DNA from: JABDJL01 sp963664065
GTDB taxonomy: Bacteria; Pseudomonadota; Gammaproteobacteria; Xanthomonadales; SZUA-36
Direction: 5' to 3'
Assembly (NCBI GenBank): GCA_963664065.1
Contig: OY760942.1
Coordinates: forward strand, 124,001-188,000
DNA length: 64,000 nucleotides
A program made the translations under genes and the position numbers. Below the pieces are notes generated by a model. The model made no database searches, was not told where the DNA came from, and saw only the letters and a list, made by a program, of their open reading frames with translations. Every line of letters starts with the position of its first letter. Position 1 is the first letter of the stretch. This document shows positions 55,088-63,890 of this stretch, one piece after another.

Positions 55088-55819
55088 CTAAAAATGAAAC
55101 CGGGTGCTTACAAGGTACTCGGTCTGTTTCGCATTGTTGATGGTGCGAATGATTCCGCCTTCGAGTACCCAATTGTGGTGTACCCATTGCAATCCGAGGG
55201 TAAACTGATGATCGATACTCCGGCCCTGCCGCCAACGGCCATTCAGCTCGAGAACAGTGAACCATTCCGGTGTGAATCCCCATTCAGGATATTCCGCCGG
55301 ACTCAATCGGTACTGCCAGGAAATATCATACTGCCCTTCATCCCCGCGTGATCCCAGCCCGCGACGATACACCGCATCCAGGTCATAACTGTTTCGATCC
55401 CGATAAAAAGTCGCCACCATTCCCAGTTGCACGGCATTGTCACGATGTGAATCGGTTGTCAGCACTCCACCTGCCAACAGCGCAATTCGACTGGTCGCAT
55501 GCGAGCTGTCAACTTGCCAGAATGTACGTCGATAGAGGAAGCCAAGGTCACCCGTGCGGTGGTGGCCAGCTGGAGTAAGCCGGTAAGGTAAACCAAACAA
55601 CAGCGTATCCCGGCCACTCAGGCCCCAAGCACCGCTAAATATGGCTCGACTGGTATTGAATTTGGGGCTGTTCAAATACTGCTGACGCAATACCAGGCCG
55701 CCTTTATTGACCGGCAGTGCCACGAAACTTCGAATCCCCATGGCTGCCGCTAACGACGGTGCCAAGAGTGACGAACAGGCGAGCAATGCCAGAAATAATT
55801 TAACCTTTAGGGGGGTCAA
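55088..55819 (-). CDS. Exported beta-barrel-like protein of the second metal cluster
   Basis: 244 residues from TTG 55819, which gives a signal peptide (KVKLFLALLACSSLLAPSLAAA); an ATG at 55855 would overlap the previous gene by 56 bases. The mature part is rich in alternating aromatic strands (FGLPYRLTPAGHHRTGDLGF; QYLNSPKFNTS; EYLVSTRFHF), ending in Phe as outer-membrane barrels do. It may be an outer-membrane protein working with the HMA and MerC-like genes before it. Confidence 0.65.
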   Translation of the reverse strand: MTPLKVKLFLALLACSSLLAPSLAAAMGIRSFVALPVNKGGLVLRQQYLNSPKFNTSRAIFSGAWGLSGRDTLLFGLPYRLTPAGHHRTGDLGFLYRRTFWQVDSSHATSRIALLAGGVLTTDSHRDNAVQLGMVATFYRDRNSYDLDAVYRRGLGSRGDEGQYDISWQYRLSPAEYPEWGFTPEWFTVLELNGRWRQGRSIDHQFTLGLQWVHHNWVLEGGIIRTINNAKQTEYLVSTRFHF

Positions 55820-56102
55820 TATGCCGTATTTCCATAGGTGTGTACCCGGAGTCAACTATGGCGCGCTTGATCCGATCAAGGTCCAGATCGCCTTCCTTGC
55901 TGATAATCAATGCTTTTTTATTCTTGAGACTGATCTGCACTTGCTCGATATCCGGCAATTGGGACAATTCATCTTGTAATCCTTCGACGCAGAACGAGCA
56001 GGACATACCATGAATATCAATCTCGACCCTGTCCGCAGTTGCGGCAATCGGCAGAAACATTAACAACAAAATCAATACTCTATTCATATTCATCTCACTC
56101 AT
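55800..56102 (-). CDS. Periplasmic heavy-metal-associated (MerP-like) protein
   Basis: 100 residues: signal peptide (residues 1-24, VLILLLMFLPIAATA), then an HMA domain with the metal motif GMSCSFC and strand order typical of MerP/CopZ (VEIDIHGMSCSFCVEGL). It would bind a soft metal, probably Hg(II), in the periplasm and pass it to a membrane transporter. It lies 18 bases after the MerC-like gene. Confidence 0.85.
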   Translation of the reverse strand: MSEMNMNRVLILLLMFLPIAATADRVEIDIHGMSCSFCVEGLQDELSQLPDIEQVQISLKNKKALIISKEGDLDLDRIKRAIVDSGYTPMEIRHIDPPKG

Positions 56103-56120
56103 GGGAATAATGGCCGTGAA

Positions 56121-56498
56121 TCATACGATCAACGGCAACACGAAACGCGCGGTAAATCCAATGATCCACAGCATCAGAGACAGCCACCAGATACGAAGGT
56201 TCCAGATCCTGGTCCGCTCGCATTTGAGTCTCAAAACCGGATCAACCGGACATTGATAGCTCCGAAATATTACCAGCCATGCACTGATGATCAGTAGCAA
56301 TGCAGATCCTCCAAACATCCATACCGCATGTTCGGAAAGCGTCACCAGTATCGGAAACTGAAACGTGGTCTGGGCAACCACAGCACCTAGCCCCAGGGTG
56401 ACCAGGATTATGGGTAAAGCGCAACACAAAAGGGTACTTGCTGATGCAAACAGCGCAAGCCAGCTTCCGGAACGTTCTATGGAGATCGATGAATTCAT
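56121..56498 (-). CDS. MerT/MerC-like membrane protein
   Basis: 125 residues with three membrane helices. Helix 1 has the vicinal Cys pair (ASTLLCCALPIILVTLGLG) used by Mer transporters to bind Hg(II). A further Cys lies in a cytoplasmic loop (YQCPVDPVLRLKC). With the HMA protein it forms a second uptake pair, separate from merT at 53319. Confidence 0.78.
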   Translation of the reverse strand: MNSSISIERSGSWLALFASASTLLCCALPIILVTLGLGAVVAQTTFQFPILVTLSEHAVWMFGGSALLLIISAWLVIFRSYQCPVDPVLRLKCERTRIWNLRIWWLSLMLWIIGFTARFVLPLIV

Positions 56499-56560
56499 GA
56501 TTCCAGTGTAATTCCTGTAGCGGGTACAGTTGCAAATTAATAAACACCTGCCATAGAGGT

Positions 56561-58108
56561 TCAGTCTGTCCCGGTTTCAGGAGGGAATAAAAAGAAAAAC
56601 GCTCCCAGAATCGTTTCACCGCTTGCGTCATAAGGAGCCTGTGACCTGAATAGCTCCTGGTGGATATCCGCGAACCTTTCAACATCGGCCCCGGATACGC
56701 CCTGCAGCGCATCGGGGATCAGGTAATAGTAGCGACAATTCAAGCCTTCAGGCCTGACATTTTCCAGGGAATTCCACCGGGATGCATAGGACACCTTAAG
56801 GGTCCGGATAGAGACCATTGCCGGCAACTCACTGTGAATACAGAATTCGGGCTTCGCAATTTCCTTGATGTGCTCCATGTCATTCAGGAATTGCTGCCGG
56901 ACTCTCAGGTTCATCCGGCCGGTTTCCCGGTCGTCGGAACGTGTCCAGCTAGCGAGTCGCGAAAGGTGGTTCAGTTCTGCGCCGGGAGGATCAAGAAGAC
57001 GGTCAAGTGATTTTCCCATACCCCCCGGTATTGATATGACCATTATCAAGGCCAGCGCAGCAATCAAAATTAATGCCCGGCGCCTTCTGTCCCCCACCAG
57101 TTCGGTACTGGTTTGTGCGGCCAGCAGGAATGCGGGGAGCAAAACCCAGAGGAAACGACTCATTTGTTCCGGGAACGGCCAGGCCATCAACATGAAGAAT
57201 GAAATCGCCACATACCAGGCATCTGCCCGGGCCCGGACCAGCCTGATTATCAAGCCAGGGACGACGATTACGACTGCAAGCACGGCACCTGCAACAGAAC
57301 CCCACAGTTGATGCCAACCCGCCATGATGGCGCCTGCCTGGTTCAAAAGAAACGTCCAGCCGAGACTGGACAGGTTTTCCAGGTATCCCTGCAGGTAGTT
57401 ATGTGCGCCCGGAAGCCCGGCTTTCAGGTAAACGATGCCAAGCAGGCCCATTGCCAGCCCCGGCAGGTAGAAAAGCAGCAGCCGCGGTTTTCGTTGCAAC
57501 ACAAGCTGGACCAGCAAGGCAGCCACAAGCCCCCAGCCTGCACTCCGGGTCGCAACGGACAGGCCCGCCAGCAGCCCGGTCACAAACCAGACTGTGAAAG
57601 ACTCGCGATCCAGGCTGGCAAGTAAAATTGCCATAACGGTCAGCAGGATGAATAGCGGCTCTGACATCAATGCCGGAAGAAAAGCCAGCGCTGTGGGGTT
57701 GAACATGATGAACGCACCGCCGAGGATGGCAGCCACACGCGGTGTGCCCTCGTGCATCAGCCATGCCATAGCCACACCGGTGCTGGTAGCAAGGAAGGCG
57801 GCGTTCATTAGCAACCCGGGCTTGATATCGATCAACACCTCACCGGTCATGGAAAGCAGGTACGGGAAAAACGGCGGGTATTGCCGTGCTTGCATCATGG
57901 ACAAGGCGATCTGCTGGAAATCCGTTCGCCCGGAATACCATTCCGCCATCCACAGGTACCAGGTGTCATCCCAGTTGAATCCTGCAGGGGCGGCTGGAAC
58001 CACCATCCAGGCCGTAAAGAGAAAAAATCCGCTCGTAACCGCCAGGATCAGGCCGACCCTCCGGTGGTCGGAAATAAACACAGAAGACTTACTCAAGCTG
58101 TTCGCCAT
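56561..58108 (-). CDS. ArnT/GT39-like membrane glycosyltransferase
   Basis: 515 residues from ATG 58108 (MANSLSKSSVFISDHRRVG); a start at 58249 would overlap the next gene. About eleven membrane helices. The first periplasmic loop has N-W-D-D-T-W (GFNWDDTWYLWMAEWYSG), with the acidic residues expected in the catalytic loop of GT-C fold enzymes such as ArnT and PMT. It would transfer a sugar from a polyprenyl phosphate donor. GtrA and a GT2 enzyme upstream would supply that donor. Confidence 0.8.
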   Translation of the reverse strand: MANSLSKSSVFISDHRRVGLILAVTSGFFLFTAWMVVPAAPAGFNWDDTWYLWMAEWYSGRTDFQQIALSMMQARQYPPFFPYLLSMTGEVLIDIKPGLLMNAAFLATSTGVAMAWLMHEGTPRVAAILGGAFIMFNPTALAFLPALMSEPLFILLTVMAILLASLDRESFTVWFVTGLLAGLSVATRSAGWGLVAALLVQLVLQRKPRLLLFYLPGLAMGLLGIVYLKAGLPGAHNYLQGYLENLSSLGWTFLLNQAGAIMAGWHQLWGSVAGAVLAVVIVVPGLIIRLVRARADAWYVAISFFMLMAWPFPEQMSRFLWVLLPAFLLAAQTSTELVGDRRRRALILIAALALIMVISIPGGMGKSLDRLLDPPGAELNHLSRLASWTRSDDRETGRMNLRVRQQFLNDMEHIKEIAKPEFCIHSELPAMVSIRTLKVSYASRWNSLENVRPEGLNCRYYYLIPDALQGVSGADVERFADIHQELFRSQAPYDASGETILGAFFFLFPPETGTD

Positions 58109-58136
58109 CAATGTCGTCTTTGGGAGATCAAGAGTT

Positions 58137-58526
58137 CTACTCCGGGCCGTTGACCAGGGGCTTAAAAACAAATTTGGAACGCCACCCGAAGTTCCAGAAA
58201 AATACCGAAGCGGTTGCGCAAATTTTGGTAAGGAGCATTTCCCAGCCAAAAATGCCTATGCCCGTGTACAGGATGAGCTGGTTAATACCCAGGGCAATGA
58301 AACTGATCAAAAACACCAGAGAGATCTCCTGCTGGAACGCGAACCGCACGCCACTCTGGAACACGAATCGAATGCTGAGAAAGTAATTGGCGCCGGTGGC
58401 GATGATGAACCCGATCGCGCCAACCAACAGGTAGTTGAAGCCGAACCACTTGGCAAAAACGGCAAAAATCAAAAAATCAATAGCCGCGGCCACTGACCCC
58501 ACAGCCGCGTAGCGAAAGACCCTCAT
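58137..58526 (-). CDS. GtrA-family membrane protein
   Basis: 129 residues with four membrane helices; FRYAAVGSVAAAIDFLIFAV and FFWNFGWRSKFVFK (normally NFxxxRxWVF) mark the GtrA family. GtrA-like proteins are thought to flip or position polyprenyl-phosphate-linked sugars. It overlaps the GT2 gene by four bases. Confidence 0.9.
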   Translation of the reverse strand: MRVFRYAAVGSVAAAIDFLIFAVFAKWFGFNYLLVGAIGFIIATGANYFLSIRFVFQSGVRFAFQQEISLVFLISFIALGINQLILYTGIGIFGWEMLLTKICATASVFFWNFGWRSKFVFKPLVNGPE

Positions 58527-59212
58527 CGCCTCAGGTTATATTTGAGGATGCACCAGATCGCCCGGATGCCATCTCTCCAGCCGATCTTCTTACCTTCGGC
58601 ATAAGTGCGTCCGAAATATCCGATGCCTACCTCGTAAATCCGGTATTTGCCACGGGCAATTTTTGCGGTAATTTCGGGCTCAAAACCGAAACGGTCTTCC
58701 TCGATCGTGATGGACTGGATTACCTCCCGGCGGAATGCCTTGTAACCTGTTTCCATGTCAGTGAGGTTCAGGTTAGTGAACATATTGGACATGAAGGTCA
58801 GGAGCCCGTTGCCGATCCGGTGCCAGAAATACAATACGCGGTGCGGCCGGTGGCCCATGAAGCGTGAGCCGTAGACGACATCCGCCTGGCCGTTGATTAT
58901 AGGCTCTGTGACTGCTGCGTAATCGCGAGGGTCATACTCGAAATCCGCATCCTGGACGATCACGATATCCCTGGTGGCCACCGCAAATCCGGCACGCAAA
59001 GCCGCACCCTTACCCTGGTTCCGGTCCTGGTAAATTACACTGGCCAAGGAGGAAACATTTTTTTGTTCCAGCAACTCCCGGGTACCATCGGTGGAACAAT
59101 CGTCCACGACAATAATTTCACCTTCTTCGCCGATTACCTTGCTGACAGACCGCAGCAACTGCTCGATCGTCTCTACTTCGTTGTAGCAGGGAATAATGAC
59201 CGACAAATTCAT
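58523..59212 (-). CDS. Glycosyltransferase family 2 (dolichyl/polyprenyl-phosphate mannosyltransferase-like)
   Basis: 229 residues from ATG 59212 (MNLSVIIPCYNEVETIEQLL). Motifs: VVDDCSTDGT, VIYQDRNQGKGAALRAGF and the DAD-type metal site VIVQDADFEYDP. It lacks membrane helices, like DPM1-type enzymes. It would load a nucleotide sugar onto polyprenyl phosphate. The GT2-GtrA-GT39 operon is the usual three-step module: charge, flip, transfer. Confidence 0.9.
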   Translation of the reverse strand: MNLSVIIPCYNEVETIEQLLRSVSKVIGEEGEIIVVDDCSTDGTRELLEQKNVSSLASVIYQDRNQGKGAALRAGFAVATRDIVIVQDADFEYDPRDYAAVTEPIINGQADVVYGSRFMGHRPHRVLYFWHRIGNGLLTFMSNMFTNLNLTDMETGYKAFRREVIQSITIEEDRFGFEPEITAKIARGKYRIYEVGIGYFGRTYAEGKKIGWRDGIRAIWCILKYNLRR

Positions 59213-59384
59213 GTAAGTTGCCCCAAAAATACAAAGGTGGTTAATTTCCGAGGCTAGCCTATCGGCATCCATCACTGAATACAATATTGCGCATTCCTGA
59301 AAACGGAATCATGGCCGCAAGGCTTTGGGCTTGAACCTCTTTTGCGGTATGGTTGTCTACGAGATAGTTCGTAAACGATTAATC

Positions 59385-60545
59385 ATGAAGTTGCACCCGG
59401 TTATTAGAAGCCGCCAAATCCAGCCATTCAGCTTGTTTACGCTGATCCTGATCTTTCTGTTACCAGGCTGCGCGGTACAAAGCCTGAAATACACAACACC
59501 CCCTCCTTTGCTCCAAGCAGGTCCTGCTATTGAAGTCGCCGATGTGGATCTGCTAAAAGTTTCACCGCGCATGGAAGAGTTTTTGGAACGGTATGTGCTG
59601 GAATACGACGACACCGACCTCACGCGCCAACTGCTGTCCATGGCTTTGTCCGACGGCGCCATGCTGGACTTTCACTACAATGTTGACCGTACGCTGACAG
59701 CGGAAGAGGCGTTCAATACACGCTCAGGCAACTGCATAGCCTTTGCAAACCTGTTCGTGGCAATGGCGCGTAAGGCAGGTTTGGAGGCCCGTTATCAGGA
59801 GGTTCTGATTCCACCGGAGTGGACAAGCCACGCAGATATTTTCATTGTCTCCAGGCACATCAACGTTGTTGTCGACAGCTCCCGCGGACTCTGGGAAGTT
59901 GATATCAGCGGAATAGAAATCAAGGACAACGCAAAGCGCCGTATCATTAAAGATTACGAAGCCGCCGCCATGTATTTTAATAATCTGGGGGTCGAAGCTC
60001 TTTTCAGGGATGACCTGCCCATGGCCCATGCCTACATGCTAAAGGCCATAGGGCTTGCACCGGGAATCACAGATTCCTGGTCAAACCTGGGTGTGGTGCT
60101 GGGCCGCAACGGGCAGACCCGGGATGCCGAATTGGCATACAAGACTGCGCTGCAAATCAATTCCCGTGAGCTAACAGCTATGGGCAACCTGTATGACCTG
60201 TATCTCCTGGAGGAAAACCTTGCAGCAGCCGATGATCTGAAAACCCGGGTTGAGAAGTATCGCCGGGAAAACCCTTATTACCTGTTGTTGTTGAGTGATG
60301 AAGCAATTGAACAGCAGAAATTTAAAGACTCCATCGATTTGCTGAAACTCGCCATCAGGAAAAAGGGAGACGAACACCGGCTGCATTTTGCGATGGCCAG
60401 AACACAGTATCTTTTGGGCCAACCGGACGCTGCCCAAACCAGCCTGAAACGGGCCAGGGAACTGGTGCCGGAAGATTTACAGGAAAGTTATAACCGTCCC
60501 TTGCACGAGCTTGTCCAAGCTCCGCAGTCGGGCACGCTCAACTAG
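59385..60545 (+). CDS. Lipoprotein with transglutaminase-like and TPR domains
   Basis: 386 residues from ATG 59385. Lipobox LLPGC is near residue 29. A transglutaminase/cysteine-protease-like segment has the nucleophile Cys in NTRSGNCIAFANLFVAMAR, His in SRHINVVVD and Asp in WEVDISG. Tetratricopeptide repeats follow (AHAYMLKAIGLAPGITDSWS onward). It sits divergent from the GT2 operon. Such proteins are probably peptidoglycan- or outer-membrane-associated; substrate unknown. Confidence 0.78.
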   Translation: MKLHPVIRSRQIQPFSLFTLILIFLLPGCAVQSLKYTTPPPLLQAGPAIEVADVDLLKVSPRMEEFLERYVLEYDDTDLTRQLLSMALSDGAMLDFHYNVDRTLTAEEAFNTRSGNCIAFANLFVAMARKAGLEARYQEVLIPPEWTSHADIFIVSRHINVVVDSSRGLWEVDISGIEIKDNAKRRIIKDYEAAAMYFNNLGVEALFRDDLPMAHAYMLKAIGLAPGITDSWSNLGVVLGRNGQTRDAELAYKTALQINSRELTAMGNLYDLYLLEENLAAADDLKTRVEKYRRENPYYLLLLSDEAIEQQKFKDSIDLLKLAIRKKGDEHRLHFAMARTQYLLGQPDAAQTSLKRARELVPEDLQESYNRPLHELVQAPQSGTLN

Positions 60546-60592
60546 TCCCAACTATTTTCCTTTTGAATTCGTTCAATAGAGGTAGCACCCTC

Positions 60593-61234
60593 TCAAACAA
60601 CATCGGGTGCTCCATAATTTTTGAATTTTTCGATCACCCGGTCCATTTCTTCATCATTAAGGATAACAGGATCGCCCAAGGCCAGACATTGACCATAAGT
60701 CCTGGCTAAATTCTCAATCTCAATGGCAAGGGACAATACTTTTTTTAAATTCTGGTCCAGGCAAAGCAGACCATGATTGGCCATCAGGCAGGCCTTTCTG
60801 CCCTGTAATGCGGCTACAACGTTGTCTGACAGGGCCTGTGAGCCAAATGTGGCATAAGTCGCGCATCGAATATTTCGACCCCCGGCTACTGCCACCATGT
60901 AGTGGAAAGCCGGAATGGGTTTGTTTAAACACGCCAGCGCGGAGCAATGCTGGGGATGGGCGTGCAGAATAGCCTGTGCATCATCCCGGTGCCGGTAAAT
61001 ATCGTGGTGAAAGCGCCATTCGCTGGATGGCGTGCGGTGGCCTTGGGGCACACCGGATTCGCCGACAAGCACAATGTCGTCCGCCTGCATATCCGAATAG
61101 TTGACACCAGAAGGCGTGATGAGCATACCGCGACCACTGCGCACGCTGAGGTTTCCGGATTTTCCCTGATTGATCCGACTGTCATTCATGGCCAGGGCGG
61201 TATCAATCAGTGTTCGCCGCAGCTCCAGGCTCAT
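60593..61234 (-). CDS. Class II aldolase, FucA/Ald2-like
   Basis: 213 residues. The FucA pattern is strong: QGKSGNLSVRSGRGMLITPS, the zinc ligands in ILHAHPQHC, FHYMVAVAGG, CATYATFGS, and MANHGLLC with the third His. Although class II aldolase-fold MtnB dehydratases share the fold, these segments match fuculose-phosphate aldolases. It overlaps mtnA by four bases, so the likely reaction is cleavage of 5-methylthioribulose-1-phosphate to DHAP and an aldehyde (DHAP shunt). Confidence 0.85.
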   Translation of the reverse strand: MSLELRRTLIDTALAMNDSRINQGKSGNLSVRSGRGMLITPSGVNYSDMQADDIVLVGESGVPQGHRTPSSEWRFHHDIYRHRDDAQAILHAHPQHCSALACLNKPIPAFHYMVAVAGGRNIRCATYATFGSQALSDNVVAALQGRKACLMANHGLLCLDQNLKKVLSLAIEIENLARTYGQCLALGDPVILNDEEMDRVIEKFKNYGAPDVV

Positions 61235-62340
61235 GCGCTTGCCTGTGTTCGCTCCGGATACAGGAACAGCAGCCCTTGTTCCGAAGCGGCGCAGACACCG
61301 CGTTCGGTAATCAATCCGGTGACCAGTTTTGCGGGCGTAACATCAAAAGCAAAATTTCGTGCAGTAACACCATCCGGGGTAATTTGAACGGTAGAAACAT
61401 CACCTGAGGATGTTTTGCCGGGAATATCAGTAATTTCCCCGGGGTCGCGTTCCTCGATTGGAATTTCGGCAACGCCATTATTGATAGTCCAGTCGATAGT
61501 CGGTCCGGGCAGCGCCACGTAAAATGGAATTCTGTTGTCCCGGGCCGCCAGTGCTTTCAGGTAGGTCCCAATCTTGTTGCAAACATCTCCATTGCGTGCT
61601 GTGCGATCGGTACCGGTAATCACCATGTCCACCATTCCGTGCTGCATCAGGTGGCCGCCGGCATTGTCCACGATCACGTCATGCGGAATACCGTGTGATT
61701 TCAACTCCCAGGCAGTCAAAGCCGCACCCTGGTTTCGCGGGCGTGTTTCATCCACCCACACATGCACCGGAACGCCTGCGTCATGTGCCTTGTAAATCGG
61801 CGCCAACGCAGTACCCCAGTCCACTGTGGCCAGCCAACCGGCATTGCAGTGGGTGAGAATATGAAAAGACCCATCTTTACGTTTGCGATTCGTCCAAAGA
61901 TTCTGAATCATGGATAAACCATGTTCACCGATGGCATCGTTAATCTCGACATCCTCGTTACAAACATCCGCAGCCATGCGATAGGCGGTTCTTGCACGCC
62001 TGGAAGGCTTGTACTCTGCGATCTCCGGATGCAATCGATCGAGTGCCCAGCGCAGGTTGGAGGCCGTTGGCCGGGTAGCCAACAACTGCTGATATGCATT
62101 GCGCAGTGACTCATCGCTGCCATCAGCCTGCATGGCTAAAGCAAGGCCGTAAGCCGCCGTTGCCCCGATTAATGGCGCACCACGAACCCGCATCACCGAG
62201 ATCGCTTCTGCCGCATCTTCTACCGACCGCATCGATTTCACGACAAATTCATGTGGTAAACGCGTCTGATCGATGATATCCACAGACTCACCGTCCTCAT
62301 TCAGCCAGATGGACCGAAATTGAACCCCTTTCACTTTCAT
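61231..62340 (-). CDS. mtnA: S-methyl-5-thioribose-1-phosphate isomerase MtnA
   Basis: 369 residues. Family signatures: VMRVRGAPLIGATAAYGLAL near the N-terminus, LTHCNAGWLATVDWGTALA with the catalytic Cys, DETRPRNQGAALTAWEL, and VITGTDRTARNGDVCNKIGT with the catalytic Asp. MtnA converts methylthioribose-1-phosphate to the ribulose form. It heads a two-gene operon with the aldolase. Confidence 0.94.
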   Translation of the reverse strand: MKVKGVQFRSIWLNEDGESVDIIDQTRLPHEFVVKSMRSVEDAAEAISVMRVRGAPLIGATAAYGLALAMQADGSDESLRNAYQQLLATRPTASNLRWALDRLHPEIAEYKPSRRARTAYRMAADVCNEDVEINDAIGEHGLSMIQNLWTNRKRKDGSFHILTHCNAGWLATVDWGTALAPIYKAHDAGVPVHVWVDETRPRNQGAALTAWELKSHGIPHDVIVDNAGGHLMQHGMVDMVITGTDRTARNGDVCNKIGTYLKALAARDNRIPFYVALPGPTIDWTINNGVAEIPIEERDPGEITDIPGKTSSGDVSTVQITPDGVTARNFAFDVTPAKLVTGLITERGVCAASEQGLLFLYPERTQASA

Positions 62341-62437
62341 GGTGGATACGATATAGGGGTAAACACCGCTTTGGAAGTAAATCGCAGGGTGGCGCGGTCA
62401 GATTAACAGACCCGGTGAAACAGAAGGCGTACAGGTA

Positions 62438-62719
62438 CTAGCTTGTACCCGAGGGGGCTTTTGACTTGAAACCGCAACTCTGGCATCGGTAAATATCTTC
62501 CGTACCCAATATGCCAAAAGCGGCGGATCCGCACCGTTGGCACTTGATTTTCTTGCTGCGAATATCTTCGCTTGACTGTTTTTCTTCTGGATTGCCCTCC
62601 AGTACCTGATTCCATGAACGGGCAGTGGTATCGGGCTTTCGAACCGACAGGACGATGAAAGCAACAGCTGCTATGAGAACAACAACTGCCAGCATAATCA
62701 TAACAACCGTGTTACTCAT
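62438..62719 (-). CDS. Membrane-anchored zinc-ribbon protein
   Basis: 93 residues. One N-terminal membrane helix (VVMIMLAVVVLIAAVAFIVL) is followed by a polar linker and a C-terminal zinc ribbon with CQRC and CQSC. No family recognised. It lies after mtnA in the reverse direction of transcription and may be monocistronic. Confidence 0.7.
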   Translation of the reverse strand: MSNTVVMIMLAVVVLIAAVAFIVLSVRKPDTTARSWNQVLEGNPEEKQSSEDIRSKKIKCQRCGSAAFGILGTEDIYRCQSCGFKSKAPSGTS

Positions 62720-63310
62720 AACTTCTAGTTCTCTTGGTTAAATTTGAAAGGGCAACGTTTCTGGCTATCTGAATTCCAGTTCGCTCTTGTACCTTACGAT
62801 GAAATAGTAGCGTGTTATTCGCAAAACACAAGTCAGAAACCAATATGCATGCTGGGTACCGTGTGGATAGATAGCTTATCGGCACACCAAAACAGCCGCC
62901 GCTTAAAGAGGCGGAACATTGATATTTTGAATCGACAATCGGTGCACAAAACAACGCCGGCTAGCCAATTCCGTTTGACTTCCCGGCGCAAATTAATGAA
63001 CAGTTGTTTTATGCGACTCCCATCCACTGCGGTTACAGAGGCTTGTGGTCAGAGATGCCTAAACAACCATTACATGGTGGGGTACATCCAGAATAATTAC
63101 TACTGTCAGAAATAGCAGGCATTCAAGGAACAAATACGGGTAATACTCTGCTTGTGACCTGGTGATCCTGGCTGTCATGAACTAACTCAATTAATCTCAA
63201 TATATCACAGCAAATATCAACTAAACTAAACTGTAATCAATTTAGTTATAATTCGCTTTGGACAAGAGATAAAGGGCGCAACACACCTTGAAACGGGCCA
63301 TCGGAACGAG
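62720..63310. other. Gene-free stretch with an operator-like repeat
   Basis: About 590 bases in which I find no credible gene; the short ORFs on both strands are low quality. The right end is AT-rich and contains AACTAAA ... TTTAGTT (63224-63247), a 7-bp inverted repeat with a 10-base spacer. TATAAT at 63247-63252 overlaps its right arm and is a likely -10 for the gene at 63311. Confidence 0.5.
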
Positions 63311-63890
63311 ATGACAGTAAGAGACAACGTATTGAATGCCCAGGAGACAGCGGACTTTCTCGGCGCCCACGTTGAGACGGTTCGTCGCCTGGCCAGAAGG
63401 GGCCAAATTCCGGCGTTCAAGTTGGGTAAGGACTGGCGTTTTTGGGCGCAGGACCCTGCTTCGCTGGATCGACGAACACCACCTGCAACGCCAGCCGCCC
63501 TGTGTGCTGGTGGTGGAAGATGAAGAGATCAGTCGTGAACTGGTCAAAAACTTCCTGGAAGAAAAAGGTTTTCGCGTGCTCATGGCATGGGACGGAAGAG
63601 AAGGCCTGGCGTAGATGAACAGCGAACGCGTGGATCTCGTTCTGCTCGATCTGCAATTACCTGTCATGAATGGGCCTGAATTCCTGCGTGAGCTTCGGAA
63701 AGGGAACGAGGCTGTTCCTGTCGTTATACTCACGGCTTATCCGGACAGCAAACTGATGACAGAGGCCTTGCGTTACGGCCCTTTCACCTTGCTGGCCAAA
63801 CCCTTTCAAAGCAAAATGCTCATGCAAGCTGTCAGTGCTGTAATCAACGGTGCACGTGTAAGCCCAATGCTTCAGGGACAGCAGGAATGA
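63311..63890 (+). pseudogene. HTH (excisionase-type) and response-regulator receiver fusion, with frameshift and in-frame TAG
   Basis: The first phase encodes an excisionase/MerR-type HTH (LNAQETADFLGAHVETVRRL ... FKLGKDWRFW). After a shift near 63455 the next phase gives LLRWIDEHH and then a receiver domain: CVLVVEDEEISRELVKNFLE, the phosphoacceptor Asp in VLLDLQLPVMNG, Thr in VVILTAYPDS and Lys in LLAKPFQSKM. Between them TAG at 63612-63614 interrupts GREGLA-stop-MNSERVD. Intact, it would be a 190-residue phosphorylation-controlled DNA-binding protein of unusual domain order (DNA-binding first). Confidence 0.75.

Noticed and set aside
40827..63890. Stop-codon reassignment explaining the in-frame stops
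   Set aside because: The interruptions are TGA in one gene and TAG in two others, TAA/TAG/TGA all end intact genes normally, and core genes show no internal stops.
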